From contig SFET01000015.1 in the NCBI GenBank assembly GCA_004557125.1, forward strand, positions 1-64,000: DNA of 64,000 nt, written 5' to 3'. Under the pieces are notes generated by a model that saw only the letters and a list, made by a program, of their open reading frames with translations, was not told where the DNA came from and searched no databases. The translations under genes were made by a program, and so were the position numbers. Shown here one piece after another: positions 1-9,875 of this stretch; positions within the stretch are counted from its first letter, which is position 1, and each line of letters starts with the position of its first letter. This DNA comes from Clostridiales bacterium (GTDB lineage: Bacteria > Bacillota > Clostridia > Christensenellales > Aristaeellaceae).

Positions 1-210
1 ATCCTTTTCTTGCTTCGCTGCCCTCCGGTTCGCACTCGCCAAAGCGCTTCCCCTTCCTCCAGCAAACCAAGCGTTTAACTCTCCGAAATCTGACTGTTTC
101 TTTTCTTGATTTACTTCGCTGTATCGTTTTCAAGGATCGCTGTCGTCGTTTTGAACCGCTGTTCTCGCGACAACGTTGATTATTATAGCAAAACCATATT
201 TGTTTGTCAA
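1..210 (-). promoter_or_regulatory. Strong sigma-A promoter and probable rRNA-operon leader reading out of the window
   Basis: On the minus strand a consensus -35 TTGACA (210-205) and a consensus -10 TATAAT (187-182) are separated by exactly 17 bases. Transcription would run leftwards out of the window. The transcribed leader has no open frame. It contains GATCCTTGAAAAC (about 137-125), which resembles the TTGAAAAC element of Firmicutes pre-16S leaders and rRNA spacers. A perfect promoter and a non-coding leader together suggest that an rRNA operon begins just left of position 1. This is an inference, because no mature 16S sequence is present. Confidence 0.55.
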
Positions 211-277
211 CCCCTTTTTTCACTTTTTTTGAAATTATTTTTTGAGCGGAGGCATAGGCTCTCAGAGGGGTGGTTGC

Positions 278-1441
278 ATGCGAAAATCCCTACATTTAAC
301 TGCGCTGATATTTGTGCTGGCGCTTGTCCTCGTTGCAGGCCAGATTCTGCAGCGTCTGCCGGCGGATTCCCAGCCCTACGTGGAAAAAAGGTATGCGGGG
401 TGGAACGGCGTGCTGCGGGGCTGGATCTGCGCGGAGTGGTCGTGCAGCGGCAGCTTTGTGCGCTGGCTGAACGCCTGCGCAGCGATGTTCGAGCGCAGCC
501 ACGAGGGCGTGTACCTGGAATTCACGGAGGTATCCGGCGCGGCGCTGGGCACGATGGGCGAAAGCGGGATACGCCTGCCTGAGCTGGTGTTCTTTTCGCC
601 GGGATGGACGCCGGAGAACGGCCTGCTCGTGCAAATCGATGTGCCGGCGGAGCTGGATCCGGAGCTGGCGGACTGCGGCGGTGGGCGCGCGATTCCCGTG
701 GCGATGGGCGGCTACGCGTGGGTGTACAACCGCGCGCTGTGCGACGGCGCGCCGCGCGCGGTCCCGGAGGCCGGTGCGTTGACGCTGCTCCCCGACGATG
801 CCGGGCGCTGCTTCTCCGCGGCGGCAGTCGCGCTGCTCAGCGGCGATCCCGGGATGGCGGAACAGGAGCCGGCGCTGCCGGATGCGGGACTGGATCTGGG
901 GCTGCCGGCGAGCGCCGCGGTGGAACTGTCGGCGGAACTGTCGGAGGATGCGTTAAATGCGTTCATCAACGGCGAGATCGCGGCGACCATCGTGACCCAG
1001 CTGGAGCTGGCGCGATTGATCCGGCTTCAGGACGCCGGGCGCGGGCCGGACTGGGCCTGTGCGGCGGCAGGAAGCTACGCCTGCGCTGATCAGCTGCTGA
1101 TGCTGGGCGCGGTGCACCAGGAGGACGCGGAGGGTAAGCAGCGCGAGGCGCTGGCGGCGGAGTTCGCGGCGTTTCTGTGCAGCGAGGCATGCCAGGCGAA
1201 GCTCACGGACATCGGCGCATTCCCCACGACGCAGATCGCGGCATACACGGCGCGTTCGCCCTATGCGATCCTGGAGGCGCAGCTGCGCGGCGGAATGCTG
1301 TGCGTGCCGATAATCTTTTCCGAACATTCCGACGCGGATGGCGGCGCAATCCTCCGTGATTTCCTGAACGGAAACATCGATCCGGCGACGGCCCTTCGGA
1401 ATCTGGGCCTGGAGGGCGCGTGTTATGAAGCGCCGACCTGA
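278..1441 (+). CDS. Membrane-anchored extracellular solute-binding-like protein
   Basis: 387 aa. The ATG at 278 is chosen because GAGGGG precedes it; the open frame starts 36 bases further up. A hydrophobic segment (about residues 5-22) is a signal or anchor with no lipobox cysteine, so a lipoprotein is unlikely. The C-terminal third (FAAFLCSEACQAK...DIGAFPTT) resembles the end of family 1 sugar-type ABC solute-binding proteins, where a residue run ending in a Gly-Ala-x-Pro turn closes the fold. No ABC permease or ATPase lies beside it, so the transport role is unproven. It could be an orphan binding protein or a sensor. The gene is divergent from the strong promoter at 182-210. Confidence 0.55.
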   Translation: MRKSLHLTALIFVLALVLVAGQILQRLPADSQPYVEKRYAGWNGVLRGWICAEWSCSGSFVRWLNACAAMFERSHEGVYLEFTEVSGAALGTMGESGIRLPELVFFSPGWTPENGLLVQIDVPAELDPELADCGGGRAIPVAMGGYAWVYNRALCDGAPRAVPEAGALTLLPDDAGRCFSAAAVALLSGDPGMAEQEPALPDAGLDLGLPASAAVELSAELSEDALNAFINGEIAATIVTQLELARLIRLQDAGRGPDWACAAAGSYACADQLLMLGAVHQEDAEGKQREALAAEFAAFLCSEACQAKLTDIGAFPTTQIAAYTARSPYAILEAQLRGGMLCVPIIFSEHSDADGGAILRDFLNGNIDPATALRNLGLEGACYEAPT

Positions 1442-1543
1442 TTTACACATTCTTTCAATTCAGTCCATATATAATAGGTAATAATCCGGACAAAAATGTC
1501 CGGAAAAAGTTGGAATTTCCCTCGTGCAGCTTTGGTTTTGCCC

Positions 1544-1573
1544 TTGATAGAAGGCGGCGGCGCGTGGTATAAT
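1544..1573 (+). promoter_or_regulatory. Promoter of the AI-2E-type permease gene
   Basis: -35 TTGATA (1544-1549) and consensus -10 TATAAT (1568-1573), spacer 18. It lies about 60 bases upstream of the chosen start at 1634. Confidence 0.7.
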
Positions 1574-1633
1574 CTACTTGTCGGAACGCATTTTTTGCGG
1601 TCTTTGGCAAACATTCCCGGTGAGGAGAGAGAA

Positions 1634-2860
1634 ATGAAGCTGCCATTTTCGAAGGATCATCAGGCGAAAATCGGGCCGAAAATCTGGCTGATCACCTATG
1701 CGCTGGTGCTGGCCTTTTTGCTGTACCACTTCGGCGCGGTGTGGGGCTTTGTGCGCACGCTGGCCGCGCTGGCCTCGCCGTTCTTCGTGGGCTTCGCCAT
1801 CGCCTTTCTGCTGGGGCCGGTGCAGCGCGCCGTGGAGCGGGTGCTGCAGCCGCTGCTGTTTCGCCGCAAGGAGCGCCTGAAGCTGATGCATGCACTCTCC
1901 GCACTGTGCGCACTGGTCTTTCTGGTGCTGCTGGTGTACGTGTTCATGAAGATCATGGTGCCGCAGCTGATCACCTCCATCAAATCCCTGGTGGGCTACA
2001 TCTCCGTGTTTCTGAAGAAGAACTCCGACCGGCTGAACCAGCTGCTGTTGAAGTACGACTTTTTGAGCCTGGACGGCGACGAGCTGGTGGTGGCATGGGA
2101 GAACATCGTCTCCAGCCAGATCAAGAACATCACCATGCTGCTGGACAATCTGTTCCTGATCTCCTCGTCCATCGTCAACTTCGTCTACAAGCTGCTGGTG
2201 GGGCTGATCACGGCCTTCTACATCATGATGGACAAGGATCACATCGCCGCGCAGATCAAGAAGATCGGCTACTCGCTGATGCGCCGCGACCACATCGAAT
2301 CGCTGATCTGCTGGACCCGCCGGGCCAACCGCATCTTCTCCGGCTTCATCAGCGGCAAGCTGGTGGATTCGCTGATCATCGGGCTGATCTGCTACTTCGG
2401 CATGCTGATCTTCGGCATGGAGTATGCGCTGCTGATCAGCTGCATCATCGCCGTGACGAACATCATTCCCTTCTTCGGCCCGTTCATTGGCTGGGCGCCC
2501 AGCGCGCTGATCCTGCTGCTGGTCAATCCCATGAGCGCGCTGTGGTTCACGGTGTTCGTGCTGTTTTTGCAGCAGCTGGACGGCAATGTCATCGGCCCGC
2601 ACATCCTGGGCGACTATGTGGGCGTATCCGCCCTGTCGATCATGATCGCCATCGTCATCGGCGGCGGCCTGTTCGGCTTCGTGGGCATGCTGGTGAGCGT
2701 GCCGGTGTACGCCCTGGGCTACGCCTTCTTCCGCGCGCTGATCTACGATCGCCTGAGGAAGCGCAAGCTGCCCGTTGAGACCGGCGAATACATCCACGCC
2801 CCCGAGAACCTCGCTGCGGAAGCGGCGCAGGGGGATGGGGATCCGGAGGTGAAGGCATGA
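1634..2860 (+). CDS. AI-2E family transporter (PF01594) integral membrane protein
   Basis: 408 aa. The ATG at 1634 follows GAGGAGAGA; the frame is open upstream to 1496 but that stretch contains the promoter. The protein has about seven to eight hydrophobic segments: two near the N-terminus, one near residue 80, and a dense C-terminal block. It shows the family landmarks PFFGPFIGWAPS and QQLDGNVIGPHILG, the central region typical of PF01594. Members export autoinducer-2, Na+/H+ or other solutes, and the substrate here cannot be told. The stop overlaps the next start by four bases (ATGA), so it is translationally coupled to the rRNA methyltransferase gene. Confidence 0.85.
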   Translation: MKLPFSKDHQAKIGPKIWLITYALVLAFLLYHFGAVWGFVRTLAALASPFFVGFAIAFLLGPVQRAVERVLQPLLFRRKERLKLMHALSALCALVFLVLLVYVFMKIMVPQLITSIKSLVGYISVFLKKNSDRLNQLLLKYDFLSLDGDELVVAWENIVSSQIKNITMLLDNLFLISSSIVNFVYKLLVGLITAFYIMMDKDHIAAQIKKIGYSLMRRDHIESLICWTRRANRIFSGFISGKLVDSLIIGLICYFGMLIFGMEYALLISCIIAVTNIIPFFGPFIGWAPSALILLLVNPMSALWFTVFVLFLQQLDGNVIGPHILGDYVGVSALSIMIAIVIGGGLFGFVGMLVSVPVYALGYAFFRALIYDRLRKRKLPVETGEYIHAPENLAAEAAQGDGDPEVKA

Positions 2861-4185
2861 TCCCCCTGCCGAGCGAATTCATCCAATCCATCGAAGAAAT
2901 GCTGGGAAGCGAAGCCCCGGCATTTTTCGCGTCGCTGGAACAGCCGCCCACACTGGCGCTGCGGCTCAATCCCGCCCGCGAAAACGCGCTTTCAGCCGCG
3001 GAGGCGTTCATCGCCGATCCGGTTCCCTGGGCAAAGGACGGCTACTACCTGCGCTCCGGCGCGCGTCCGGGCGCTGGAATCGCCCACGCGGCGGGGGCGT
3101 TCTACCTGCAGGAGGCCAGCGCCATGGTGAGCGCCGCCATCCTGGACGCACAGCCCGGCGAACGCATACTGGATCTGTGCGCCGCGCCCGGGGGCAAGAC
3201 CACGCAGATCGCCGCGGCGCTGGGCGGCGAGGGCCTGCTGATCTCCAACGAACCCGAACCCGCCCGTGCGAAGGTGCTGGCGGCAAATCTGGAGCGCATG
3301 GGCGTGCGCAACGCCGCCGTGACCAACGCCTACCCCGATGCACTCTCTGCGCGCTGGCCGGAGTACTTCGACGCGCTGCTCTGCGACGCGCCCTGCTCCG
3401 GCGAGGGCATGTTCCGTCGGGAGCCGGATTCCCGCACGGAGTGGAGAAGCGCATCGCCTGCGGGCTGTGCGAAGCGTCAGGCGGAGATCCTCGACCGCGC
3501 GGCGGAGCTTGTGCGCCCCGGCGGACGGCTGGTGTATTCCACCTGCACCTTCAACCGGAATGAGAACGAGGACACCATCGCGGCCTTCCTTTCGCGGCAC
3601 CCGGAGTTTGAACCGGAGGACTTCTCCCTTCCGGGCGTGGGCGCATCGGAAAACGGCTGCATCCGCATCTGGCCCCACCGCCAGCGGGGCGACGGTCACT
3701 TTGCGGCAAAGCTGCGCAAGGGCGGCTCCGCGAAGCGCCGGGAGGCTCCCGCCTTTCGCATCGACAGGGAGTGCGCCGCGCTGATCGACCGGCTGGAGGC
3801 GGAGGTCTGCGCGCTGCCGGGAGCGCTGAAGGCGCGGCTCGTGCGGCTGGGCGACTACCTCTACGCCATCCCGGCGGAATGCCCGGACACGAAGGGGCTG
3901 AAGCTGGCCTCGGCGGGGGTGTGTCTGCTGCGCATCGGGAAGAACTACATCGAGCCCGCCCATGCGCTGGCCATGGCGCTGGATGCATCGCTCCCGCTTC
4001 AAAAGATGGAGCTGGACGATCAACAGGCGCGGCGCTATCTCGCCGGAGAGGCGCTGGAATGCGAGAATCTCAAGGGCTGGACGTGGATCTGCTGGCGCGG
4101 CATGCCCCTGGGCTGGGGCAAGGCCAGCAACGGACAGATGAAGAACCATCTGCCCAAGGGTCTGCGACTGAGCTTACATCTGTAA
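2857..4185 (+). CDS. RsmF/NSUN-type rRNA (cytosine-C5) methyltransferase
   Basis: 442 aa, usual length for bacterial YebU/RsmF-like enzymes. SAM motif I ILDLCAAPGGKT is near residue 105. The two cysteines of the m5C mechanism are visible in DAPCSGEGMFRRE (near 178) and YSTCTF (near 229). A C-terminal RNA-binding (PUA-like/FAU) region carries LRIGKNYIEPAHALA. It is expected to methylate C5 of a 16S rRNA cytosine, but the exact position cannot be assigned. It overlaps the permease gene by four bases and ends just before a bidirectional terminator. Confidence 0.9.
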   Translation: MIPLPSEFIQSIEEMLGSEAPAFFASLEQPPTLALRLNPARENALSAAEAFIADPVPWAKDGYYLRSGARPGAGIAHAAGAFYLQEASAMVSAAILDAQPGERILDLCAAPGGKTTQIAAALGGEGLLISNEPEPARAKVLAANLERMGVRNAAVTNAYPDALSARWPEYFDALLCDAPCSGEGMFRREPDSRTEWRSASPAGCAKRQAEILDRAAELVRPGGRLVYSTCTFNRNENEDTIAAFLSRHPEFEPEDFSLPGVGASENGCIRIWPHRQRGDGHFAAKLRKGGSAKRREAPAFRIDRECAALIDRLEAEVCALPGALKARLVRLGDYLYAIPAECPDTKGLKLASAGVCLLRIGKNYIEPAHALAMALDASLPLQKMELDDQQARRYLAGEALECENLKGWTWICWRGMPLGWGKASNGQMKNHLPKGLRLSLHL

Positions 4186-4192
4186 AATAAAG

Positions 4193-4225
4193 GGGACACG
4201 GCATTGCGTCCGTGTCCCTGTTTTC
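4193..4225. terminator. Bidirectional terminator between convergent genes
   Basis: A perfect 9-bp stem (GGGACACGG 4193-4201 with CCGTGTCCC 4210-4218) has an 8-nt loop and is followed by TGTTTT. An A-rich stretch precedes it, so it also works for the minus strand. It sits between the ends of the methyltransferase and VanY genes. Confidence 0.85.
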
Positions 4226-4910
4226 AGCTGTTCTTTTTGATGAATTCCTCCAGCGTGAGGTTCTCGTTGCGGATGATCGTCGCGGCCTCCGCGCCCACGT
4301 AGCGATAGTGCCATGGCTCGTAGCTGATGCCCGTCTCGTCGGCCTTGTTGGCGGGATAGCGCTGGATGAAGCCGTACTCGTGGGCGTGCGCGCACAGCCA
4401 GGCGTACTGGGGCGTGCTCTCGAAGCCGCCGTTGGTCTCGGCGGTCACATCGAAGGCCAGGCCGGTCTGATGCTCGCTGGCCCCCGGCTCCTGGGCCTTG
4501 CCCGGCTCCGACTGGGCGAAGATCTCCGCCTGCCGCGCGTAGGTCCGATAGCCGCTGGTGACGATGAAGCCGTTCACGCCGTCGGCCTCGGCGGCGGCGA
4601 ACATGCGCTCCATGGGCTCGTAGCACTCCCGGGCGAGGTAGATGTCGCTGCTGGCCAGGCGGAAGGAGTGGCGCTGCTCGTACAGGTTCACCAGACCCTC
4701 GGGCACGTAATCCTCGCTCAGGCGGTGCGCATCGTTCACCAGCAGGATGCTGCCGCGGTACTTCGTGGACTCCACACCGAAGTGCCAGCCTAGGAAGAAG
4801 GTTCCGGTCATCAGCAGCAGCGCAAGCGCACCGCACAGAATCATCTGGCCTCTGCCGATGCGCACGCCGCGCTTCTTCGATTTCTTCCTCTTTCGCGTCG
4901 CCTGTTCCAT
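4224..4910 (-). CDS. VanY-type D-alanyl-D-alanine carboxypeptidase (M15B family)
   Basis: 228 aa. The ATG at 4910 follows AGGAGGAG; the same frame stays open 800 bases upstream but without homology. A basic N-terminus (KRKKSKKRG) and one membrane segment (about residues 25-43) anchor the protein with an extracellular domain. The peptidase motifs are SGYRTYARQ, SEHQTGLAFDV (zinc His and Asp) and EPWHYRYVG (catalytic Glu and zinc His). It trims the terminal D-Ala from peptidoglycan stem peptides. No vanH/A/X or vanRS genes are nearby, so this is general wall metabolism rather than a glycopeptide-resistance operon. Confidence 0.9.
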   Translation of the reverse strand: MEQATRKRKKSKKRGVRIGRGQMILCGALALLLMTGTFFLGWHFGVESTKYRGSILLVNDAHRLSEDYVPEGLVNLYEQRHSFRLASSDIYLARECYEPMERMFAAAEADGVNGFIVTSGYRTYARQAEIFAQSEPGKAQEPGASEHQTGLAFDVTAETNGGFESTPQYAWLCAHAHEYGFIQRYPANKADETGISYEPWHYRYVGAEAATIIRNENLTLEEFIKKNS

Positions 4911-5028
4911 GCCACAACTCCTCCTGCGTACTGCAACCATCATACGACCTGCGCTCCCTGCTGTCAAGGGCGAAGGGCAAAGGTCACAGAATGCGCGACG
5001 GAAGGTCACGCGCAGGGCAAAATCGGCA

Positions 5029-5057
5029 TTGCTTCGCGCGGCAGGATTTGCTACAAT
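5029..5057 (+). promoter_or_regulatory. Promoter of the GNAT gene
   Basis: -35 TTGCTT (5029-5034), spacer 17, -10 TACAAT (5052-5057), 45 bases before the ATG at 5103. It is divergent from the VanY gene. Confidence 0.6.
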
Positions 5058-5102
5058 GAATCTGCAGAACAACGCGACAAATTGAAATTCGGAGAACAGA
5101 GC

Positions 5103-5660
5103 ATGACGATACAGACGGAAAGACTGATCCTGCGTCCCTTTCTCGAAAGCGACGCTGCGGATGTGCTGGAGTATCTGCGGGAGCCGGCGGTGCATTGCTT
5201 CGCCAGTATGAAGCTGCACTCCCTGGAGGAAGCCCGCGCGGAGATGCGAAAGCGCGCTGGCGAGACGGAGTATTATTTTGCCATCGTCCTGAAGGATACG
5301 GGCAGGGTCATCGGCGAAATCGACGCCTTTCCGGAGCACAGCGAACCGCACGACACCTCCTCTCCGCTGGACACCTTCAGCCCGTGCTGGATGCTGAACA
5401 GTGATTTTCAGGGAAGAGGCTATGCGTATGAGGCGGCGCACGCCTTCTTCGACTTCCTGTTCCGGCAGAAGGGAGCGCGACGCATCTATGCGTACACGGA
5501 GGATTACAACCTCTCCAGCCAGCACCTCTGCGAGAAGCTGGGCATGCGACGGGAGGGCGAATTCAAGGAATTCGTGTCCTTCGTCAACAACCCCGACGGC
5601 ACGCCCCGCTATGAGAACACCATGCAGTACGCCATTCTGAAGAAGGAATGGAAGGCATGA
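5103..5660 (+). CDS. GNAT family N-acetyltransferase (RimJ/RimL-like)
   Basis: 185 aa. ATG 5103 follows GGAG at a suitable distance and gives the typical start MTIQTERLILRPF. The GNAT fold is seen in the acetyl-CoA loop region (DFQGRGYAYEAAHAFFDFLF, the Q/RxxGxG/A-like motif) and the late strand IYAYTEDYNLSSQHLCEKLGMRREG, which matches the RimJ/RimL subfamily pattern of an asparagine-rich turn followed by a leucine-rich helix. It transfers acetyl from acetyl-CoA to an amine. The substrate (protein N-terminus, antibiotic or small amine) cannot be told from sequence. Confidence 0.85.
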   Translation: MTIQTERLILRPFLESDAADVLEYLREPAVHCFASMKLHSLEEARAEMRKRAGETEYYFAIVLKDTGRVIGEIDAFPEHSEPHDTSSPLDTFSPCWMLNSDFQGRGYAYEAAHAFFDFLFRQKGARRIYAYTEDYNLSSQHLCEKLGMRREGEFKEFVSFVNNPDGTPRYENTMQYAILKKEWKA

Positions 5661-5765
5661 GCCTCGAAGGATTGAAGAAAACAACTGTATACGGTATGTT
5701 TGCACATCCCGGTTTGCTACAATGGACATGTGGAATGCGAATCGGGATTTGTGGAGGGAGATTCT

Positions 5766-6557
5766 ATGAACGAAGTCAACAAAACCCTATTTATCCCGCT
5801 GTACGGAAAAGCGCAGGTCATCAGAAGGGGAATCCTTCTGAACGACCCCACGGCTGAAAAAATCTGGGGCGCGGAATCCTTCCCCCTTCACGGCAAATCA
5901 AAATCCAGGTGGCTGGCCTACAATATGGCCATGCGGGCGCGGGTGTTTGACGACTGGACGGAAGCCATGCTCCGGGCAGATCCGGACGCGCTCGTGCTGC
6001 ACATCGGATGCGGTCTGGACAGCAGATGTCTGCGGGTCAAGGCGCCATATGGAACGTGGATCGATGCGGATTTTCCCGAGGTGCTCGCGCTGCGAAGGGC
6101 GTATTTCGAGGAGACAGACGCATACCACATGATGGCGATGGACGCCTCCAGGGCCGAAGCGGTCGCAGCGCTCCCCGACAGCCGCGCGGCAATTGTGATC
6201 CTGGAGGGCGTCAGCATGTACCTGACCAACGGGCAGCTGCGCCGCCTGTTTCAGGCATTGGAGCAGAAATACGGCCGGCTCTATATTCTGATGGATGTGT
6301 ACACCGAATTCGGCGCGCGGGCATCCAGGTATAAAAACCCGGTGAACGACGTGGGCGTCACCAGATTGTACGGCGTAGACGAGCCTCAAGACCTGCTCGA
6401 TGGTACGGCGATCCGCCTCAAAGCGGAGCACTCGTTTACGCCGGAGCATCTGGTCAATGCACTGAAGCCCGCCGAACGGATTTTCTTCAGGATCATGTTC
6501 TCGGAAAAGCTGTATCGCAGGATCTATCGCCTCTATGAGCTGGAATTGGCGCGGTAA
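5766..6557 (+). CDS. Leucine carboxyl methyltransferase (LCM/Ppm1) family SAM methyltransferase
   Basis: 263 aa. ATG 5766 follows GGAGGGAG; a TACAAT box is at 5718-5723 without a clear -35. SAM-binding motif LHIGCGLDSR (near residue 79), the acidic loop WIDADFPEVLALRR, and ILEGVSMYL are landmarks of the LCM/TcmP family. Members O-methylate carboxylates or small metabolites, and this one's substrate is unknown. A second, divergent LCM-family gene is at 14108-14995, and both are followed at their 3' ends by family B hairpin repeats. Confidence 0.8.
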   Translation: MNEVNKTLFIPLYGKAQVIRRGILLNDPTAEKIWGAESFPLHGKSKSRWLAYNMAMRARVFDDWTEAMLRADPDALVLHIGCGLDSRCLRVKAPYGTWIDADFPEVLALRRAYFEETDAYHMMAMDASRAEAVAALPDSRAAIVILEGVSMYLTNGQLRRLFQALEQKYGRLYILMDVYTEFGARASRYKNPVNDVGVTRLYGVDEPQDLLDGTAIRLKAEHSFTPEHLVNALKPAERIFFRIMFSEKLYRRIYRLYELELAR

Positions 6558-6640
6558 ATACTGCTTCATCGAAAAAAACGCAATTCTCAGAACCCACGCA
6601 GGAACCCCCTTCCCGCACATAACCCCGGAACCAACATAAG

Positions 6641-6742
6641 AAATCCACCCCATAGCCGCCGGGGTGGATTTCGTGCTCACAGCATCCTATGTGCAGAAAA
6701 GAAGCATAGAATCCCTGCCCCATTCTTGCCGGGGCAGGGATT
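6641..6742. repeat. Family B hairpin pair (between LCM gene and groEL)
   Basis: There are two perfect hairpins with 9-nt loops. One has an 11-bp stem AAATCCACCCC (6641-6651)/GGGGTGGATTT (6661-6671). The other has a 12-bp stem AATCCCTGCCCC (6710-6721)/GGGGCAGGGATT (6731-6742) with loop ATTCTTGCC. The same two-hairpin arrangement recurs near 13.9, 26.7, 55.5, 55.8 and 56.7 kb. These hairpins may also terminate the flanking convergent genes. Nothing else was recognised in 6558-6878. Confidence 0.85.
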
Positions 6743-6878
6743 CGTTCGCTTAAACGCCGACAGGCAACTGGCTGCGGCGCCACGCCGCTAGCGTCCGGCT
6801 TTGCCGGACTGAGGGCGTGCACATTGGCTGTGCCGCCCGAAACTCGCGCCACCGCTTTTGCGGTGGCGCGAGGCGTTA

Positions 6879-8501
<1,623 letters not shown>

Positions 8502-8524
8502 GAATTTTTCCTCCTTATCGTTCG

Positions 8525-8848
8525 GGGGGTGGGGCTACGTCAGGGGCGCTGCCCCTGAAACCCCGCTTAAGGGCATGATGCCCTTAAGAATCCCCGGCAT
8601 GCGGCACAATGCGCCGCGAAATTATTTTTTATATTTTCCCCTCAGGCGCACATTGTGCGCCTATAATGAGGGTTCTTAGGGGAATCATGCCCCTTTAGCA
8701 GTCGCGCTACTGCGCTTTGCGCAAGCGCGACCAGCCCGGATGCAAATCGAAGATTTGATCCGGCGCTGCCGAAACCTGCGCGCATGCGCTACGGTTTCGG
8801 TGCGTTTAAGCAGGGGTTTGGGGGACAGCGTCCCCCAAGCGTTCTCCC
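8525..8848. repeat. Family A three-hairpin repeat, inverted pair, inside the groES-groEL operon
   Basis: Hairpins in order: CAGGGGC/GCCCCTG (8541-8557), TTAAGGGCAT/ATGCCCTTAA (8567-8587), GCGGC/GCCGC (8601-8617), AGGCGCACA/TGTGCGCCT (8644-8662), AGGGG/CCCCT (8678-8694), and GGGGGAC/GTCCCCC (8820-8836). The left three and right three are two copies of one module facing each other. The right copy is expanded by extra GC-rich palindromes (8697-8805). The same module is found at five other loci. Confidence 0.85.
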
Positions 8849-8849
8849 G

Positions 8850-9134
8850 TTATTCCACGATGGCCAGGATGTCGGACTGCTTGACGATGATGAACTCCTC
8901 GCCGTCCATCTTGACTTCGGTGCCGGCGTACTTGGAGTAGATGACCTTTTCGCCGACCTTCACCTGCATCTGGACTTCCTTGCCGTCCACGATTCCGCCG
9001 GGGCCGACTGCGATGACTTCCGCCATCTGCGGCTTTTCCTTTGCGGCTGCGGCCAGGATGATGCCGCCCTTCGTGGTCTCTTCAGCTTCCATATTCTTGA
9101 TGACAACGCGGTCACCCAGGGGCTTCATAGTCAT
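8850..9134 (-). CDS. groES: Co-chaperonin GroES (Hsp10)
   Basis: 94 aa, normal length. MTMKPLGDRVVIKNMEAEETTKGGIILAAAAKEKPQ contains the mobile loop that docks on GroEL, and the protein ends with VKQSDILAIVE. It is preceded by AGGAGGTAA. It is the first gene of the heat-shock operon, directly downstream of a perfect CIRCE element. hrcA, grpE and dnaK are not in this window. Confidence 0.98.
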   Translation of the reverse strand: MTMKPLGDRVVIKNMEAEETTKGGIILAAAAKEKPQMAEVIAVGPGGIVDGKEVQMQVKVGEKVIYSKYAGTEVKMDGEEFIIVKQSDILAIVE

Positions 9135-9166
9135 ATCATTTTACCTCCTGCAAGTATTTGGGTTTG

Positions 9167-9193
9167 TTAGCACTCTTGAATTTCGAGTGCTAA
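9167..9193. promoter_or_regulatory. CIRCE operator (HrcA binding site)
   Basis: A perfect inverted repeat TTAGCACTC (9167-9175), 9-nt spacer, GAGTGCTAA (9185-9193), identical to the CIRCE consensus. It lies just downstream of the expected transcription start of groES, where HrcA blocks initiation until heat shock. Confidence 0.97.
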
Positions 9194-9207
9194 CGCTTAC
9201 AGATGAT

Positions 9208-9236
9208 AGTTTAACCATTTTCTATGGAAAATGCAA
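9208..9236 (-). promoter_or_regulatory. groES-groEL promoter
   Basis: On the minus strand, -35 TTGCAT (9236-9231), spacer 17, -10 TAAACT (9213-9208). The predicted start near 9201 places CIRCE immediately downstream. Confidence 0.75.
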
Positions 9237-9353
9237 GCCCCCGAAGCACCATTTTTCTGTTAATTTTTGGATTCAGCGTGCAAATTTTTGGAAATACGCT
9301 ATAATTGTATATACAGACGTCCAAAAACATGGACAACACGGGAGGCGACTGCG

Positions 9354-9803
9354 ATGGACAAGTGGGACGCGCGCTTTATGGAGCTGGCGGAAGTGATCTC
9401 GGGCTGGGCGAGCTGCTACCAGCCGGACCGGAAGATCGGCGCGGTGATCGTGAAGAACAAGCGCATCGTGACCACGGGCTACAACGGCGCACCCGCGGGC
9501 ATCAAGACCTGCGTGGAGCGCGGCGAATGCCTGCGCAAGAAGCGGGGCATTCCCTCGGGCACCCACGCGGAGACCTGCTATGCCATCCATGCCGAGCAGA
9601 ACGCCATCATCCAGGCCGCGAAGCTGGGCAGCAGCATCGACGGCGCGACCCTATACTGCACCCACCAGCCCTGCGTGATCTGCGCGAAGATGATCGTCAA
9701 TTCCGGCATCAATCGCGTGGTGTACAGGCACGGCTATCCCGACGACTTCGCCGTGGAAATGCTCAACGAGGGCGGCGTGCTGCTGGAGCGCTTCGAGGAC
9801 TGA
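9354..9803 (+). CDS. Deoxycytidylate (dCMP) deaminase family protein
   Basis: 149 aa. ATG 9354 follows GGAGG and a TATAAT box at 9300-9305. The zinc deaminase signature is present: HAEQNAII (zinc His and proton-shuttle Glu) and THQPCVICAKMI (two zinc Cys, PCxxC). Length and the N-terminal MDKWDARFMELAEVISGWASC match the ComEB/dCMP deaminase group, which converts dCMP to dUMP for dTTP synthesis. An extra cysteine-rich insertion (CVERGECLRKKRG) is usual in this group. It is followed closely by the M24 peptidase gene. Confidence 0.9.
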   Translation: MDKWDARFMELAEVISGWASCYQPDRKIGAVIVKNKRIVTTGYNGAPAGIKTCVERGECLRKKRGIPSGTHAETCYAIHAEQNAIIQAAKLGSSIDGATLYCTHQPCVICAKMIVNSGINRVVYRHGYPDDFAVEMLNEGGVLLERFED

Positions 9804-9875
9804 CCCCCGCACACAAACGACGAAACCGGCATGCGCACCCCGCAGGCCGGTTCATCACTGAAAAGGAGATATCAT

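Noticed and set aside
1485..1510. Hairpin TCCGGAC/GTCCGGA after the solute-binding-like gene
   Set aside because: A 7-bp stem with no T tract on the plus strand; I could not call it a terminator, though it may be one of weak type.
4224..5729. Long N-terminal extension of the VanY-type gene to 5729
   Set aside because: The extra 270 codons overlap the GNAT gene on the other strand, are not homologous to anything recognised and lack a ribosome-binding site; ATG 4910 has one.
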